DNA from: Rhizoclosmatium globosum
Taxonomy: Eukaryota > Chytridiomycota > Chytridiomycetes > Chytridiales > Chytriomycetaceae
Reading direction: 5' to 3'
NCBI GenBank assembly: GCA_002104985.1
Contig: MCGO01000079.1
Location: 124,001 to 188,000 of the forward strand
DNA length: 64,000 bases
This document shows, one piece after another, positions 1-9,744 of this stretch. Both the position numbers and the translations under genes were made by a program. Each line of letters begins with the position of its first letter. Within the stretch, counting starts at the first letter, position 1. Under the pieces are notes generated by a model. The model was not told the origin of the DNA. It searched no databases and saw only the letters and a program-made list of their open reading frames with translations.

Positions 1-510
1 CGCGTGCCACCAGTAACTTCCTGTTTGATTTCCAGTTGAAAACTTGTAAACTAATGTCTCTCCACTCGGAATCAACCCTTGCGTAACCTGCCAAGAAAAA
101 AAACAGAATCAATAAATACCTCTTCCCCTCAAACTAAACAAAACCATCGCAGCGCCATCCATCCACGGTGTATCCTCCTGAAACAACCCATGCCAATGAA
201 TAGAAGTCGAAACATTCATCCGATTCACAACCTCAACTTCAACAAAATCACCCGTCACCACGTGGATCGGGAAATCAAGCTGTCCGTTCGCAAGCATCAT
301 CCATTTCCAGACACCGTCCAAGTTTACAAGCTGGTGCGTGAGGACGAGTGAGAATTGTTTCACGGACAAGGAGGAGGCTGATTTCGAGGTGGTTGAGGTT
401 GTTGAAGAGGTGGCGTTTTGTGGGAGACCAAACTTGACGCCAAGTCCGATGGCTACGCAGACGGCAACGAAGATGCCTGCGATGATAGCGTATTTGCGGT
501 CGATCTGCAT
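1..510 (-). CDS. Laccase-like multicopper oxidase 1, N-terminal part (cut by window edge)
   Basis: Amino-terminal part of a multicopper oxidase; the rest lies beyond the left edge. ATG at 508-510. Residues about 8-27 form one hydrophobic segment (AIIAGIFVAVCVAIGLGVKF) after a short basic start, so this copy looks like a type II membrane-anchored enzyme. Then follow a Ser/Thr-rich linker and the first cupredoxin domain with the copper motif IHWHG and the DTPWMDG loop. After an intron at roughly 90-160, the next exon reads on to YWWHA at base 1, the start of the second HxH copper motif. The family oxidises phenols, metals or similar substrates with reduction of O2 to water; the substrate here cannot be told. 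It is the most downstream of three same-strand copies. Confidence 0.85.
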
Positions 511-761
511 ATTTCTTTTTTGTTTGTATTCCTCATTGGACTATAGGTTCCGAGTAAATCCCTTGGGATTGTCGAAACGCGTCACCTTGACCTAAAAGAG
601 GTTCAAACTGCAACAAAATGCGACATGTATCTCAATTTCAGTGTGTCTTAAGTTTCATTATATGTCCGTAACTTAACTATGTAACCACATGTATTCAATT
701 CCAAACACAAACTCTAGAAAGACTCTGATCAAGAAGTATGAATTCGAGATGGAAACACGCG

Positions 762-3119
762 CTACATTGTCTGACAAGTATCAAACCAGTCTTTCGGGAT
801 TGTTTTCCTGACTTTATCCATTCCTTCTTCATTCACAAACGTCATAGCAAGACCCGTCTGCCAAATAAAGTTTGTAAGCGAAGGCTTTGAAAGAATTAAT
901 AGTCGATACTCACCGCCATATGCCACTCAACATGACAATGAAACAACCAAACACCAGGATGATTGAAATGAATTAGAATATTCACGTATCCAGCGGTGCA
1001 TCCGGCCTCTCCGCCTCCCCCAGCCCCACCTGTACACATCGGAACAACAACAGAATCACGTCTTGGATAAGTTAGTAACGTATTCGAGAAGCCATATCCA
1101 CGACGGTCTCGTCGATGTAACAACTTCCCATGCTGCAGAACATAAAACGAATGCCTATACGCCCTCAAATTAACTTCTATGCCAAACGCTCTAATTGAGA
1201 GACATACCCATGCAAATGAAACAAATGCTCGATATTATCCCAATTTCGAATTTGCAAAAGGACCCATGAATTGTTGAGTGGGAACGGGTTTGAACTTTCA
1301 TGGAGCTGAGACCCTTGTAACGCCGTTTCAAGGTCGGGAACAGCCATAGGCATAAAATATTGGTTCGCGTAGAAATTTGTTGTGTCGGATTGAACTGTTA
1401 CTGTGGATCTGCTTGCAGTCCTGGAATACTCATGTTTGCTGTACCGACTAAGTATTGACTTACGATAGAAATCTTAACGTTTTTCCATGGCCATTTATAA
1501 AACTCACAAGTAAATGTATGTATCCCAGTTTGGAAGAGTTGACGGGGTGAGTCCATTCAGCTCTCCAAGTGTGTATGGGTCCAAAGGCTTGTCATCCTCC
1601 TGAACAGATGTTGGAAGTTTCTCGGGAGCTCCTTGATACCGCCAAATGGCCAGCGTTTCAAAATTAAGGCCTTGCAGAAAATATTCAGATCAAGGTTTTG
1701 ACATAATTATCTAAATGTTCAAACCATTTGTAATTTCTGTTCCAGTAGGTGTATACATATCCATCATAATGGCTCGTATCCAAAAGTTTCCAACAGTCGA
1801 ATTTGCTGTCACTATAAAAGAATATCTTTGCGCCGTTGCGATTTTGAAACTGCTTATAACTGTCGGATTCGTGTAGATCCCGTCTTGTTCGATCATTGTC
1901 AGGGTATGATTATCGATCGAAATATCGAAGTTTGCTTGTGCGCTAGTATTGATGACTCGGACACGATCTGTGGTTAAAAATGTCAGCAGTTTGATTTGAG
2001 TACAAACGGCACAATTACATCGTCTTCCTGGAACAACCGTGAATCTTTTGGAGGAACATGAGGGTTACAGGGAGCGTCAGTAACAAACGAGCAGTTGGTT
2101 TGACCCACTCCGTTTATTAACCTGCATCAGGAGGTGGGTCTAACGCATCTAATACGGAATATCATCATCACAAGGAGTGTCCAGAACTACGAAACTACAA
2201 ACCTAGATACTCTTCCAACACTGTTGATGCATTTTTGTGGAAGAAATCAGTAACAGTCATAATGATTTCCTCATCATATTGTGATGTATAGGGGTCTTGT
2301 GGATCGTGGACGATGAACGGCCCTCGAAGTCCATCGGCTATTGATTATATGTCAAGCATTTACAACTTGATGATTACAAGCTTACTGTATTGCGATGCAT
2401 AATGTGCGTGCCACCAGTAAGTACCCACTTGATCCGACGTACTGAAATTATATACCATAGATCCACCGCTTTTTATCAGACATTGTGTGACCATTCCAGC
2501 GCCATCCATCCATGGTGTATCAACTTGATACATTCCATGCCAATGTATGGAGGTTGACACATTTAACTGGTTGTTCACACGGACAATGACTTGATCTCCC
2601 TTGTTGACTTCTATTGTGTAATCCAGTTGGTTATTCGCAACCAGCATGAGTTTATCAACTCCATCAGTGTTGATGATTTTTTGTGTGATGTTCATAGTAA
2701 AGTATTTGGTTTCAGGCAGAGTGTCGGCAATTGGAGCTGTGAGAAAACTCCGGTTGAAATTGGTGTACTCTGTGGCAGTATACTTGTACTCGTTAGATTT
2801 GTTGTAGATGAAATAGTTGGAGAGGATGAAGCCGCAATAGTGCAACTGTTTGGCCACACAAGAACACCATTATCACAGACTGTCCCAGGAGCAGTATTCA
2901 TTTCCGTCCCAGTTCTCTGCAATGTCAAACATAATTAGATGTTATATGTAACTTTGACTTAATTACCATTCCACTGCACAAAATAAATGTGTCACTACAT
3001 GGTTTGGTACAAAGAATAGTTCCACTCGAAGTACAATCAGCGATCGAAAACGCCAAAGCAAAGAAATTTAACGAGGAAGCTGCTATCAACACTTGAAGAA
3101 ACCGTAGGATGAAAGTCAT
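762..3119 (-). CDS. Secreted multicopper oxidase 2 with N-terminal chitin-binding-like Cys module
   Basis: Starts at ATG 3117-3119 with a signal peptide (MTFILRFLQVLIAASSLNFF). The mature N-terminus has six cysteines ending in APGTVC..WPNSC, resembling the CBM19 chitin-binding fold, then a Ser/Thr linker. A 53-nt GT..AG intron in the linker restores the frame to the first cupredoxin domain. Copper ligands seen in order: IHWHG, YWWHAH, EHLFHLHG and HCHVEWH. After the last intron the frame reads ATGLAMTF, which puts Leu ten residues after the type-1 Cys, as in laccase-like enzymes lacking an axial Met. The C-terminus ends KDWFDTCQTM. At least six introns. The oxidase assignment is strong; the binding module is inferred from Cys pattern only. 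Confidence 0.85.
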
Positions 3120-3220
3120 ATTGGCGAGGACGTGATCCTTTGTTCTAATAAACAAAGGACAAATTTCCTTTCATATCATCATATATTACAGCTGATTTCA
3201 ATCCAAATTAAATATGAGTA

Positions 3221-5383
3221 CTACGCGCTACACGAATCCCACCAGTCGTCAGGAATATTCTTTGCAACTTTCTCAAGTCCGTCATAGTTAACAAAAGTTA
3301 CAACCAAACCAATCTATCGGAAACTTTAAGTCATGCAAAATGTGAGCCGAAAGAATAAACATACCCGCATGTGCCACTCGACATGACAATGAAATAACCA
3401 TGCTCCAGGATGTGTAAATGGAATCAATATGTTGACGAATCCAGGGACACATCCCGTTTCTCCAGTTCCACCTTGTCCTCCCGCACACAAAGGAACTTGA
3501 ATAGCGTCACGGCGGGGATATGTTGCGGTTGTGACCTCCGAATGCAACATTTTACCCACACCGATCACATAAAACGTATGTCTGACCAAGGAAAGGTCAA
3601 ATCGCCTGCAAAAGAATCCAAAAGACGTACCCATGTAAATGAAATACATGCTCCACATTATCAGTATTTCGAATCTGCATAAACATCCATCCATTCGTTA
3701 CTGGAATGACGTTGCTTGTTTTTGGCAATTGATTTCCATCCAACATATCTTGAAGCGTTGGTTTCGACGGCATTTGATATGAACTTCCAAAGAAATTCGT
3801 GTTATCGCTGACGAGCGTGACTTGAGATACCGACGCGTTTGTTTTCGTGTCATAGGTGATTGTGAATGCACTGGTAGGGAAATAATCAGCGGTATGCGAA
3901 CCTTATGTATGAAACGTACAAATAAATGGCACTTGTCCACGTCGGTAGTGTTGCAGATGTGAGGCCGTTGAGTTCCCCCAAATTATATACATTCAACGGT
4001 TTGCTGAGCTTTGATTTGGTAATAGGACTCCGGACTTTGGCTCCGACGTATCGCCAGATGGCTCTCGTTGTGAAATCCAGCCCATTTTGAATCGTGCTTC
4101 CTGTTGGAGTGTACATATCCATCATAATTGCCCGCATCCAGTAGTTACTAACAGCAGCATTCGCGGAAATGATCACAGAGTCTATCCGAAAAGTTAAGAA
4201 GCAATTGTGCAGCATAAGAATATGACTCACATCTTTGAGAAGTTGCTATTGAAAACGAGTCGATAACAGTAGGATTTGTATAAACTCCTGGAGAATTATG
4301 AGTCTACGAAGCACTTGAGGAAAGATTACTGTACCATCTTGTTCAACAACCATCATGCTGTGTCCATCAATGCTAAAGTTGAACGACGCGGCTGCACTCA
4401 TGTTTATGATTCGGAGTCGATATCTCTTGCCTTTTTTGACAACAAAAGTCTTATGTGGATTGAGGGCACACTTTGTTCCGGGTGATAAAGCGGTTATGCT
4501 CGAGCAGTTACACCGTCCCACCCCATTGATTATTCCTGAATCTGGAGCTGGGTCATACGCATCTGGATTCCTTCAGTACATATTCGAAACGCAGATGTAC
4601 TCACATCGATAATTTCGCAATACTGTAAGAGCACTTTGATGAAAATGATCACTGAGACTAATCGTCAACTCTTCATCATACTGCGATAAATAAGGGTCAT
4701 GTGGGTCATGAATGATGAAAGGCCCTCGCAAACCATCAACTGAAAACAATCAGTCGTCCGAAAATCGAAATATGAAACGAACCATACTGCGACGCATAAT
4801 GCGCATGCCACCAAAATGTGCCCGTCTGATTCCCCGTCGAGAATTTGTACACCAAAGTCTTTCCACTGTGAATAAGGCACTGGGTGACCATTCCGGGTCC
4901 ATCCATCCATGGAGTATCCTCTTGAAAGATTCCATGCCAATGAATCGATGTTGATACGTTTAATTTGTTGACGACGGTTACTTCAACGAAATCTCCCTTG
5001 TTGACTTCTATCGGATAGTCGAGTTGGTCGTTGGCAACCATCATCAGTTTTGAAACACCATCGAGGTTCATCAATTTATGCGTGAGACTCAGTGTGATGT
5101 GTTTTGTAGGTACTGCAAGGGGGGATGAAAGCGTCGAAGAAGCTCTGGTTCGGGTTATTTGAGTTGAGTGCTTTCCAAGATTCTGTGCAGGAGCGACCTT
5201 GCTTTTCATTATGACGGTTCGCAGTTTCGGTGACTTTCGCAAGGAATCGTCAATAAAGGTATTCTCTGACAGATAGTCTGGAGAAGCTGATGTTGAAGTG
5301 ACAGTTGTGTTTGATGTTATGTTTGTTGACGCAAAGGACTGCTGGCCAAGAACGGCAAAGACAAGTAGCTGAAGCCAAATCAT
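3221..5383 (-). CDS. Secreted multicopper oxidase 3
   Basis: ATG at 5381-5383 opens a signal peptide (MIWLQLLVFAVLGQQSFAS) followed by a Ser/Thr-rich and basic stretch of about 90 residues without the Cys module of copy 2. The cupredoxin domains carry IHWHG, FWWHAH, EHVFHLHG and HCHVEWHM, so all type 1, 2 and 3 copper ligands appear present. Joining the last two exons gives HMRIGLVVTF, again with Leu at the axial position. The C-terminus is DDWWDSCSA. Several introns of about 50 nt interrupt the gene. It is the most upstream of the three tandem copies, about 100 bp from copy 2. Substrate unknown; secretion or cell-wall location is inferred from the signal peptide. Confidence 0.88.
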
Positions 5384-5636
5384 TCAGTCAAGTGATTAAA
5401 GTAATCAGGCAATAGTGAGGGAAGTTTTGAGATTTGCTTGGTTAAACAGAACTGACAAGGGGTCACAAGAATTATAATACTTGTCATAAATCAATCATAA
5501 TTGCTCATTTTTGTACTATGTTTTATTGCGATTTGCTGATCGAAGCTGAAACAGAAGATGATGTTGCAGGTTTCGCCCACTGCCACATTACATTCCCTCC
5601 CTTGCTCCACCAACATCCATGTAGTAATGACTGAAT

Positions 5637-6010
5637 TTACTTTCCACCGGATTTCTACAACCAGAAGAGTTAGAGTGTAATTCGAAACAAAGTGAAAGAT
5701 GCCCACCTTGATACCTCCACCAATGAGACCCTTGGCACCACCAGCCTTCTCAGCAAGCGCCTTCAACTTTGCCTGCTCCTCCTTCTGCTTCTGCTTGAAA
5801 GCCAAATCATCCTAACCATTTGAAACAAGGTTAGTTTCAGATCCACAAAGACACAGGTTTCAAGTGGTCAAGTTCACCTCATCGAGCTCCTTAGCAGCCT
5901 TCTTTGGGGCCTTGAGTGGCTTAATCTTTCCTCCCTGTTTCCCGAATGCACAGTTAGCAATCAATAAGCAAGGTTAGGAAGGCCGGTGCCGAACCTGACG
6001 ACCTGACATT
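5637..6010 (-). CDS. TMA7: Ribosome-associated protein TMA7
   Basis: Four short exons at 5996-6010, 5878-5934, 5707-5811 and 5637-5654 join in frame to a 64-residue protein, the usual TMA7 length. It begins MSGRQGGKIKPLKAPKK and ends GGIKKSGGK. The family is known from yeast (translation machinery associated 7) and animals (CCDC72) as a small basic protein associated with ribosomes; its exact role is unclear. All three introns have GT..AG ends. The start codon is only 30 bp from the divergent DnaJ gene, so both must share regulatory DNA, possibly including the first intron. Recognition is by near-collinear match over the full length. Confidence 0.93.
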
Positions 6011-6040
6011 GATTTTTGTTGAGAAAAAGACAAAGGAAGA
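6011..6040. promoter_or_regulatory. 30-bp divergent intergenic region
   Basis: The start codons of TMA7 (minus) and the DNAJB13-like gene (plus) face away from each other across only 30 AT-rich bases. No TATA box or recognisable factor site is visible, and no RFX X-box is seen nearby. Promoter elements presumably lie within the transcribed ends or the first TMA7 intron. Shared control is inference from spacing. Confidence 0.4.
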
Positions 6041-7436
6041 TGGCCACTGGTGCACTTGGAATCGCTGACTCCAGCAACGCCCTCATTATCGATCTGTACA
6101 AGACCCTCAACTTGGACAAGTCGGCGGACTCAGAGGCTGTCAGACGCGCCTACAGGAAAATGGCACTCAAGGTATCGTGCACCCCTCCAGTAATATTCCA
6201 AACAACTTATTCGTGCTTTCTTGATGACAGTACCATCCCGACAAAAACTCGTCTGCAGATGCTTTTGATCATTTCAAACTCGTTTCAGAGGCGTATGACG
6301 TCTTGAGCAATCGTGAGAGTCCTGGTCATTGAGATTGTCAGTTTCTAATTCGGAACTACCCTTGCTGCAGAGAAGCTGCGCGCTATTTACGACCAATATG
6401 GAACAGACGGTTTGAAGAAGGGGGTTCCCTCAAAAGAAGGTCGGTATTCTGCAAAAAGACTCATCTACAAAAATCTAACAAAACCCCATTCCTCCCATCA
6501 CATTATTTACCAGGCTTTGACGGATACAGCGGAGGATACTCGTACCATGGTCAACCACACGAAACCTTCTCCGACTTTTTCGGAGGAAAGAACCCATTCG
6601 CCGATTTCTTTGCTGTCCATAATGAAGCCGCCTGTGCAGTTGGAAACCGCCCTTCGAGTGGAAACACTTCAAACCCAGGAGCGTATCCGCAGAAGTTTGG
6701 GCAGAAATTTGGAGGGATGCATGGAATGAATCATCCCAATGCGGCGTTGAGTCCTCCCGCACAGGATCCGCCTGTTGAAGCTTCTTTGGAAGTTACGCTT
6801 GAAGAGCTTTATGTTGGAACTGTGAAGAAAGTTAAGGTGGTTCGAAAGGTATGGATGTTGTGAATTCTTGCTGGGGACTCATTGTGAATAGGTCCTCTCG
6901 GATGATGGAGTTACTACCAACGATACTGAGAAAATTCTTACAATTGAAGTTCAAAAGGGTTGGAAGAACGGGACTCGTGTTACGTTTCCAAGAGAGGGAG
7001 ATCAAGGACCAAACAAGATTCCTGGTTCGTATTCATTAGATATCATTTCCAACTAACCATGGATATAGCCGACCTCGTATTCATTATTAAGGAGCTTCCA
7101 CATTCCCGCTTCAAGCGTCAAGGAAACGACTTGGTGCTCACAACAAAACTGACTCTCGGACAGGCTCTTGTCGGAAGTATCGTTGAAGTCCACACTCTCG
7201 ACGACAGAACACTCCAAATTCCAATCAATGACGTTGTTCAGTAAGTCCCGTTATACCTTTCAACGAAATCTAATCCATCACAACACAGTCCAAACTACGT
7301 CAAAGAAGTAAGCAAAGAGGGAATGCCCATCTCCAAATCACACGAACGAGGAAAACTGCTGTTGAAATTCACAATCACATATCCAACATTCTTGAACGCC
7401 GAACAAAAGAAAGCAATCAAGAGCGCAATCCCTTAA
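6041..7436 (+). CDS. DNAJB13/RSP16-like class B J protein (radial-spoke type)
   Basis: Class B (DnaJB) co-chaperone in about eight exons. The N-terminal J domain reads LYKTLNLDKSADSEAVRRAY and, after a splice, YHPDKN, so the HPD loop that stimulates Hsp70 is intact. Next come KKGVPSKEGGF, the FFGGKNPFADFF signature and the two DnaJ C-terminal beta domains (TLDDRTLQIPIND, EGMPISKSHERG). It ends AIKSAIP. The G-P-rich zone is short. The middle and C-terminal signatures fit DNAJB13 (radial-spoke protein 16) better than Sis1-type proteins, suggesting an axonemal chaperone in a flagellated zoospore. A general cytosolic DNAJB4/5-like role is the alternative. Start ATG 6041 has an A at -3 and lies 30 bp from TMA7. 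Confidence 0.85.
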
Positions 7437-7503
7437 CCATCAAAAACGCTTTCACGTTTAGAGTACCAAAACACAGAATAAATCAACTTATATTTTTCTT
7501 TAA

Positions 7504-8643
7504 CTACTCCAAAAGCTTCTTCATAGCCGCTTGAATTTCAGGCAATTTCCCCCTCTTGATTACATATACTCGTCGACTTGTTTTGATTCCAGCAGTTTGC
7601 TGCAATTCACTCTGATCCGTCTGATTTGTAAACTGGAAGTCAAATTGAATCTCCGCATGCTGTTTTCCAACAAAGAGGGTTAAACCGTGATTTCTAGGCG
7701 TATGCGGCTTCTTACCTTCTCAAACACGACATCCTCGACGTGGAAGTTTAGAATCACTTTACTTGCGCCATTTGCAGCAGCAGCCTTCTTCTTCTTCTTT
7801 TTCGGTGCGCCTTCCTCCTCATCGTCGTCCTCGCCTTCATCCGCAACGGGTTCTACTTCCTGATACGTTTTGCTAATATAAACGAGGTACTCGAACCGCT
7901 TCTCCTTCTTCTCTTCAACGCTCCATTCAAGCTCCTCATCGAGCATCTTGATCATGGGAATCACAATCTGCGGCGGCATGTTGATAAGCCGTTCGTTCAG
8001 GAGGAGTCCAGAGTTTGTGTCGGAAAGGATGCGTTGGAATTCGTCGTGTTTTTGTTTGTTTGATTTGAGGGACTTGGAGATGAGGTATTCCTTGATGGCT
8101 GTAACGGCTGGGTTCAGTTTTTTCTGTGATTATTAAAAACAGTGTTATTGGGAAGGCGTGGTTCAGCGACGGTAAGTTGATGGTAATGTTGTACTAACTG
8201 TTTTTGAATCCGGGATGAAACTCAACACAGTCATAACGGCATACGGGTCTGTAGAATCATCAACCTTGACAACGGAACCAAGATGCGCATTGGTAATGAC
8301 CAGGTCCGCGAGTCCAGAAATATCAAATTGGTCCGCGTCGTTTTGGAAAGTTTGTTTGATGAGTGATTTGAGGCCGTGAAAGTCAATCTCCTTTGGATCA
8401 AAGAAGTCAAAGTCAACGTCAATGAGTTCCTATTTCAATTGTAACGGAATATCAATTGGGATTAAGTTGGGGTGCAGTGGATGGTTAGTGACGATGTATA
8501 AGCCACAACCAAAGTGGCATACATACCTCATCCTTGTCTTCATCGTCTTCATCCTCATCCTCATCATCTTTCTTGATTACTTCCTCTTGGTCACCTTGAT
8601 CCTCATCCTCAATTTCCTCTTCTTTGGTTTGCTTGCGCTTCAT
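7504..8643 (-). CDS. BCP1: BCP1/BCCIP family protein
   Basis: Homologue of yeast Bcp1 and animal BCCIP, which act in the nucleus in ribosome biogenesis and export of partner proteins. ATG 8641-8643 gives MKRKQTKEEE followed by a long acidic stretch; the open frame further upstream lacks an ATG. After an intron the conserved core runs from IDVDFDFFDPKEIDFHGLK through FDISGLADLV and GSVVKVDDSTDPYAV, then LPPQI-like NMPPQIVIPM, WSVEEKKEKRFEYLVYIS and a second acidic/lysine-rich insert. It ends AAMKKLLE before TAG at 7504-7506. About four introns. TMEM17 starts 125 bp away on the other strand. Confidence 0.88.
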
Positions 8644-8768
8644 TTTCGTGATCTTCTTTGGGTGTTTTCTGGCAGCAACTTTGAGAAAAAACAAAAAAAA
8701 CAGAGTGTGGTCCCGATTCCCCACGCGCCTTTTCAAGTCAATAGCTACGAAACAGTTTCATTCAAAAT

Positions 8769-9652
8769 ATGAGCCAGCATAGTCAATCGACGCAGAACTT
8801 GCTTTCACCGCCAAAGATGCAGCCGCATTTACAATCAATGAGCCAGCTGGAGTCGTTCAACTCTTTGATTGCGGAGAGGGTATTCCCAGGATACAAGAAC
8901 TCGAAAAAGATGGTTGTGCCGTATCATTTAGCAACGCTTAATAATCGAGGGGCGATTGGTACAGTACTAGAATGGTTATTGCATTGTTACTCAACCTGTC
9001 AAACCTGCATCATCAAGGTTACGAAATTTCATCGAATCATCACTTTCAGCTGTTGCTATGGTTCAATATACTTTTATTTCCGGGATGGGCGGTGGGTCAA
9101 CTGGTAGTTATCCGATGGAAGGTGAGGTTGGTTTCTTCTTGTATTGGTGTTTTGATTGCTCACCACAAACGTAGATCCTTTACTCTAACTGCTCCTTGTT
9201 TCATACACTCTTGATGACGATATTCTATTCATTCTTTCTTGTGATTGAACCGTTACGATTGTGGCTCGGATTCGCGGGAAACCTGAAAGAACGTGTGAGC
9301 CTTCTTTGGCCATCCATGCATCAGCTCACATTTTCTGACCCAGGTTCCTGATTTGGCCGGCTGTTTTCTGTTTACACTCTTTCCACAAATGTTCACATGT
9401 TTTTACTACATGGGATGGCAACCATTTCTCGGAAACGGATATACGCTGCCATTTGAAGTAGCACTGAATAGCGCCTACTGTATTCTATTGATTCCAGAGC
9501 TGTATTTTTGCTACATGAGTGCACAAGCCATCATCAAGAGTCAAGCAGCCTCGTTCTTCCTTACTCTTGGAGCAGTGAGTAGTGATGAAGGGATACTTCA
9601 AGCGGAGCAGGCAGAGATGGATTGGAATGAAGGATTAAGCCGGGCAGCATAG
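8769..9652 (+). CDS. TMEM17: TMEM17-family transition-zone membrane protein
   Basis: Four-helix membrane protein of the Transmemb_17 family (TMEM17/TMEM216), components of the MKS module at the ciliary transition zone. The diagnostic stretch is IEPLRLWLGFAGNLKERV spliced to PDLAGCFLFTLFPQ, which aligns closely to the human TMEM17 segment. Exon 1 (8769-8920) gives a polar N-terminus; a 50-nt intron (8921-8970) restores the frame to MVIALLLNLSNLHHQGYE and the first helix. Two further introns follow; the last exon ends with a polar, acidic tail (AEMDWNEGLSRAA). Presence implies a flagellum with a gated base. Distinction of TMEM17 from close paralogues is fairly secure from the signature. Confidence 0.85.
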
Positions 9653-9744
9653 AACATTATAAAAAGAGATAAAAAGGGTTGTAGTTTGTTGTTGTCCGTC
9701 CATGTCCGAAACAAGAACCACCCAAAAAAGAACACGTCGAATCG

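Noticed and set aside
2700..2800. Apparent 20-nt GT..AG intron or frameshift in the linker of oxidase 2
   Set aside because: A 53-nt GT..AG intron with a good pyrimidine tract also restores the frame and fits the intron size of the genome.
8644..8736. N-terminal extension of BCP1
   Set aside because: The longer frame begins at TTG; the first ATG at 8643 matches the expected short acidic N-terminus.
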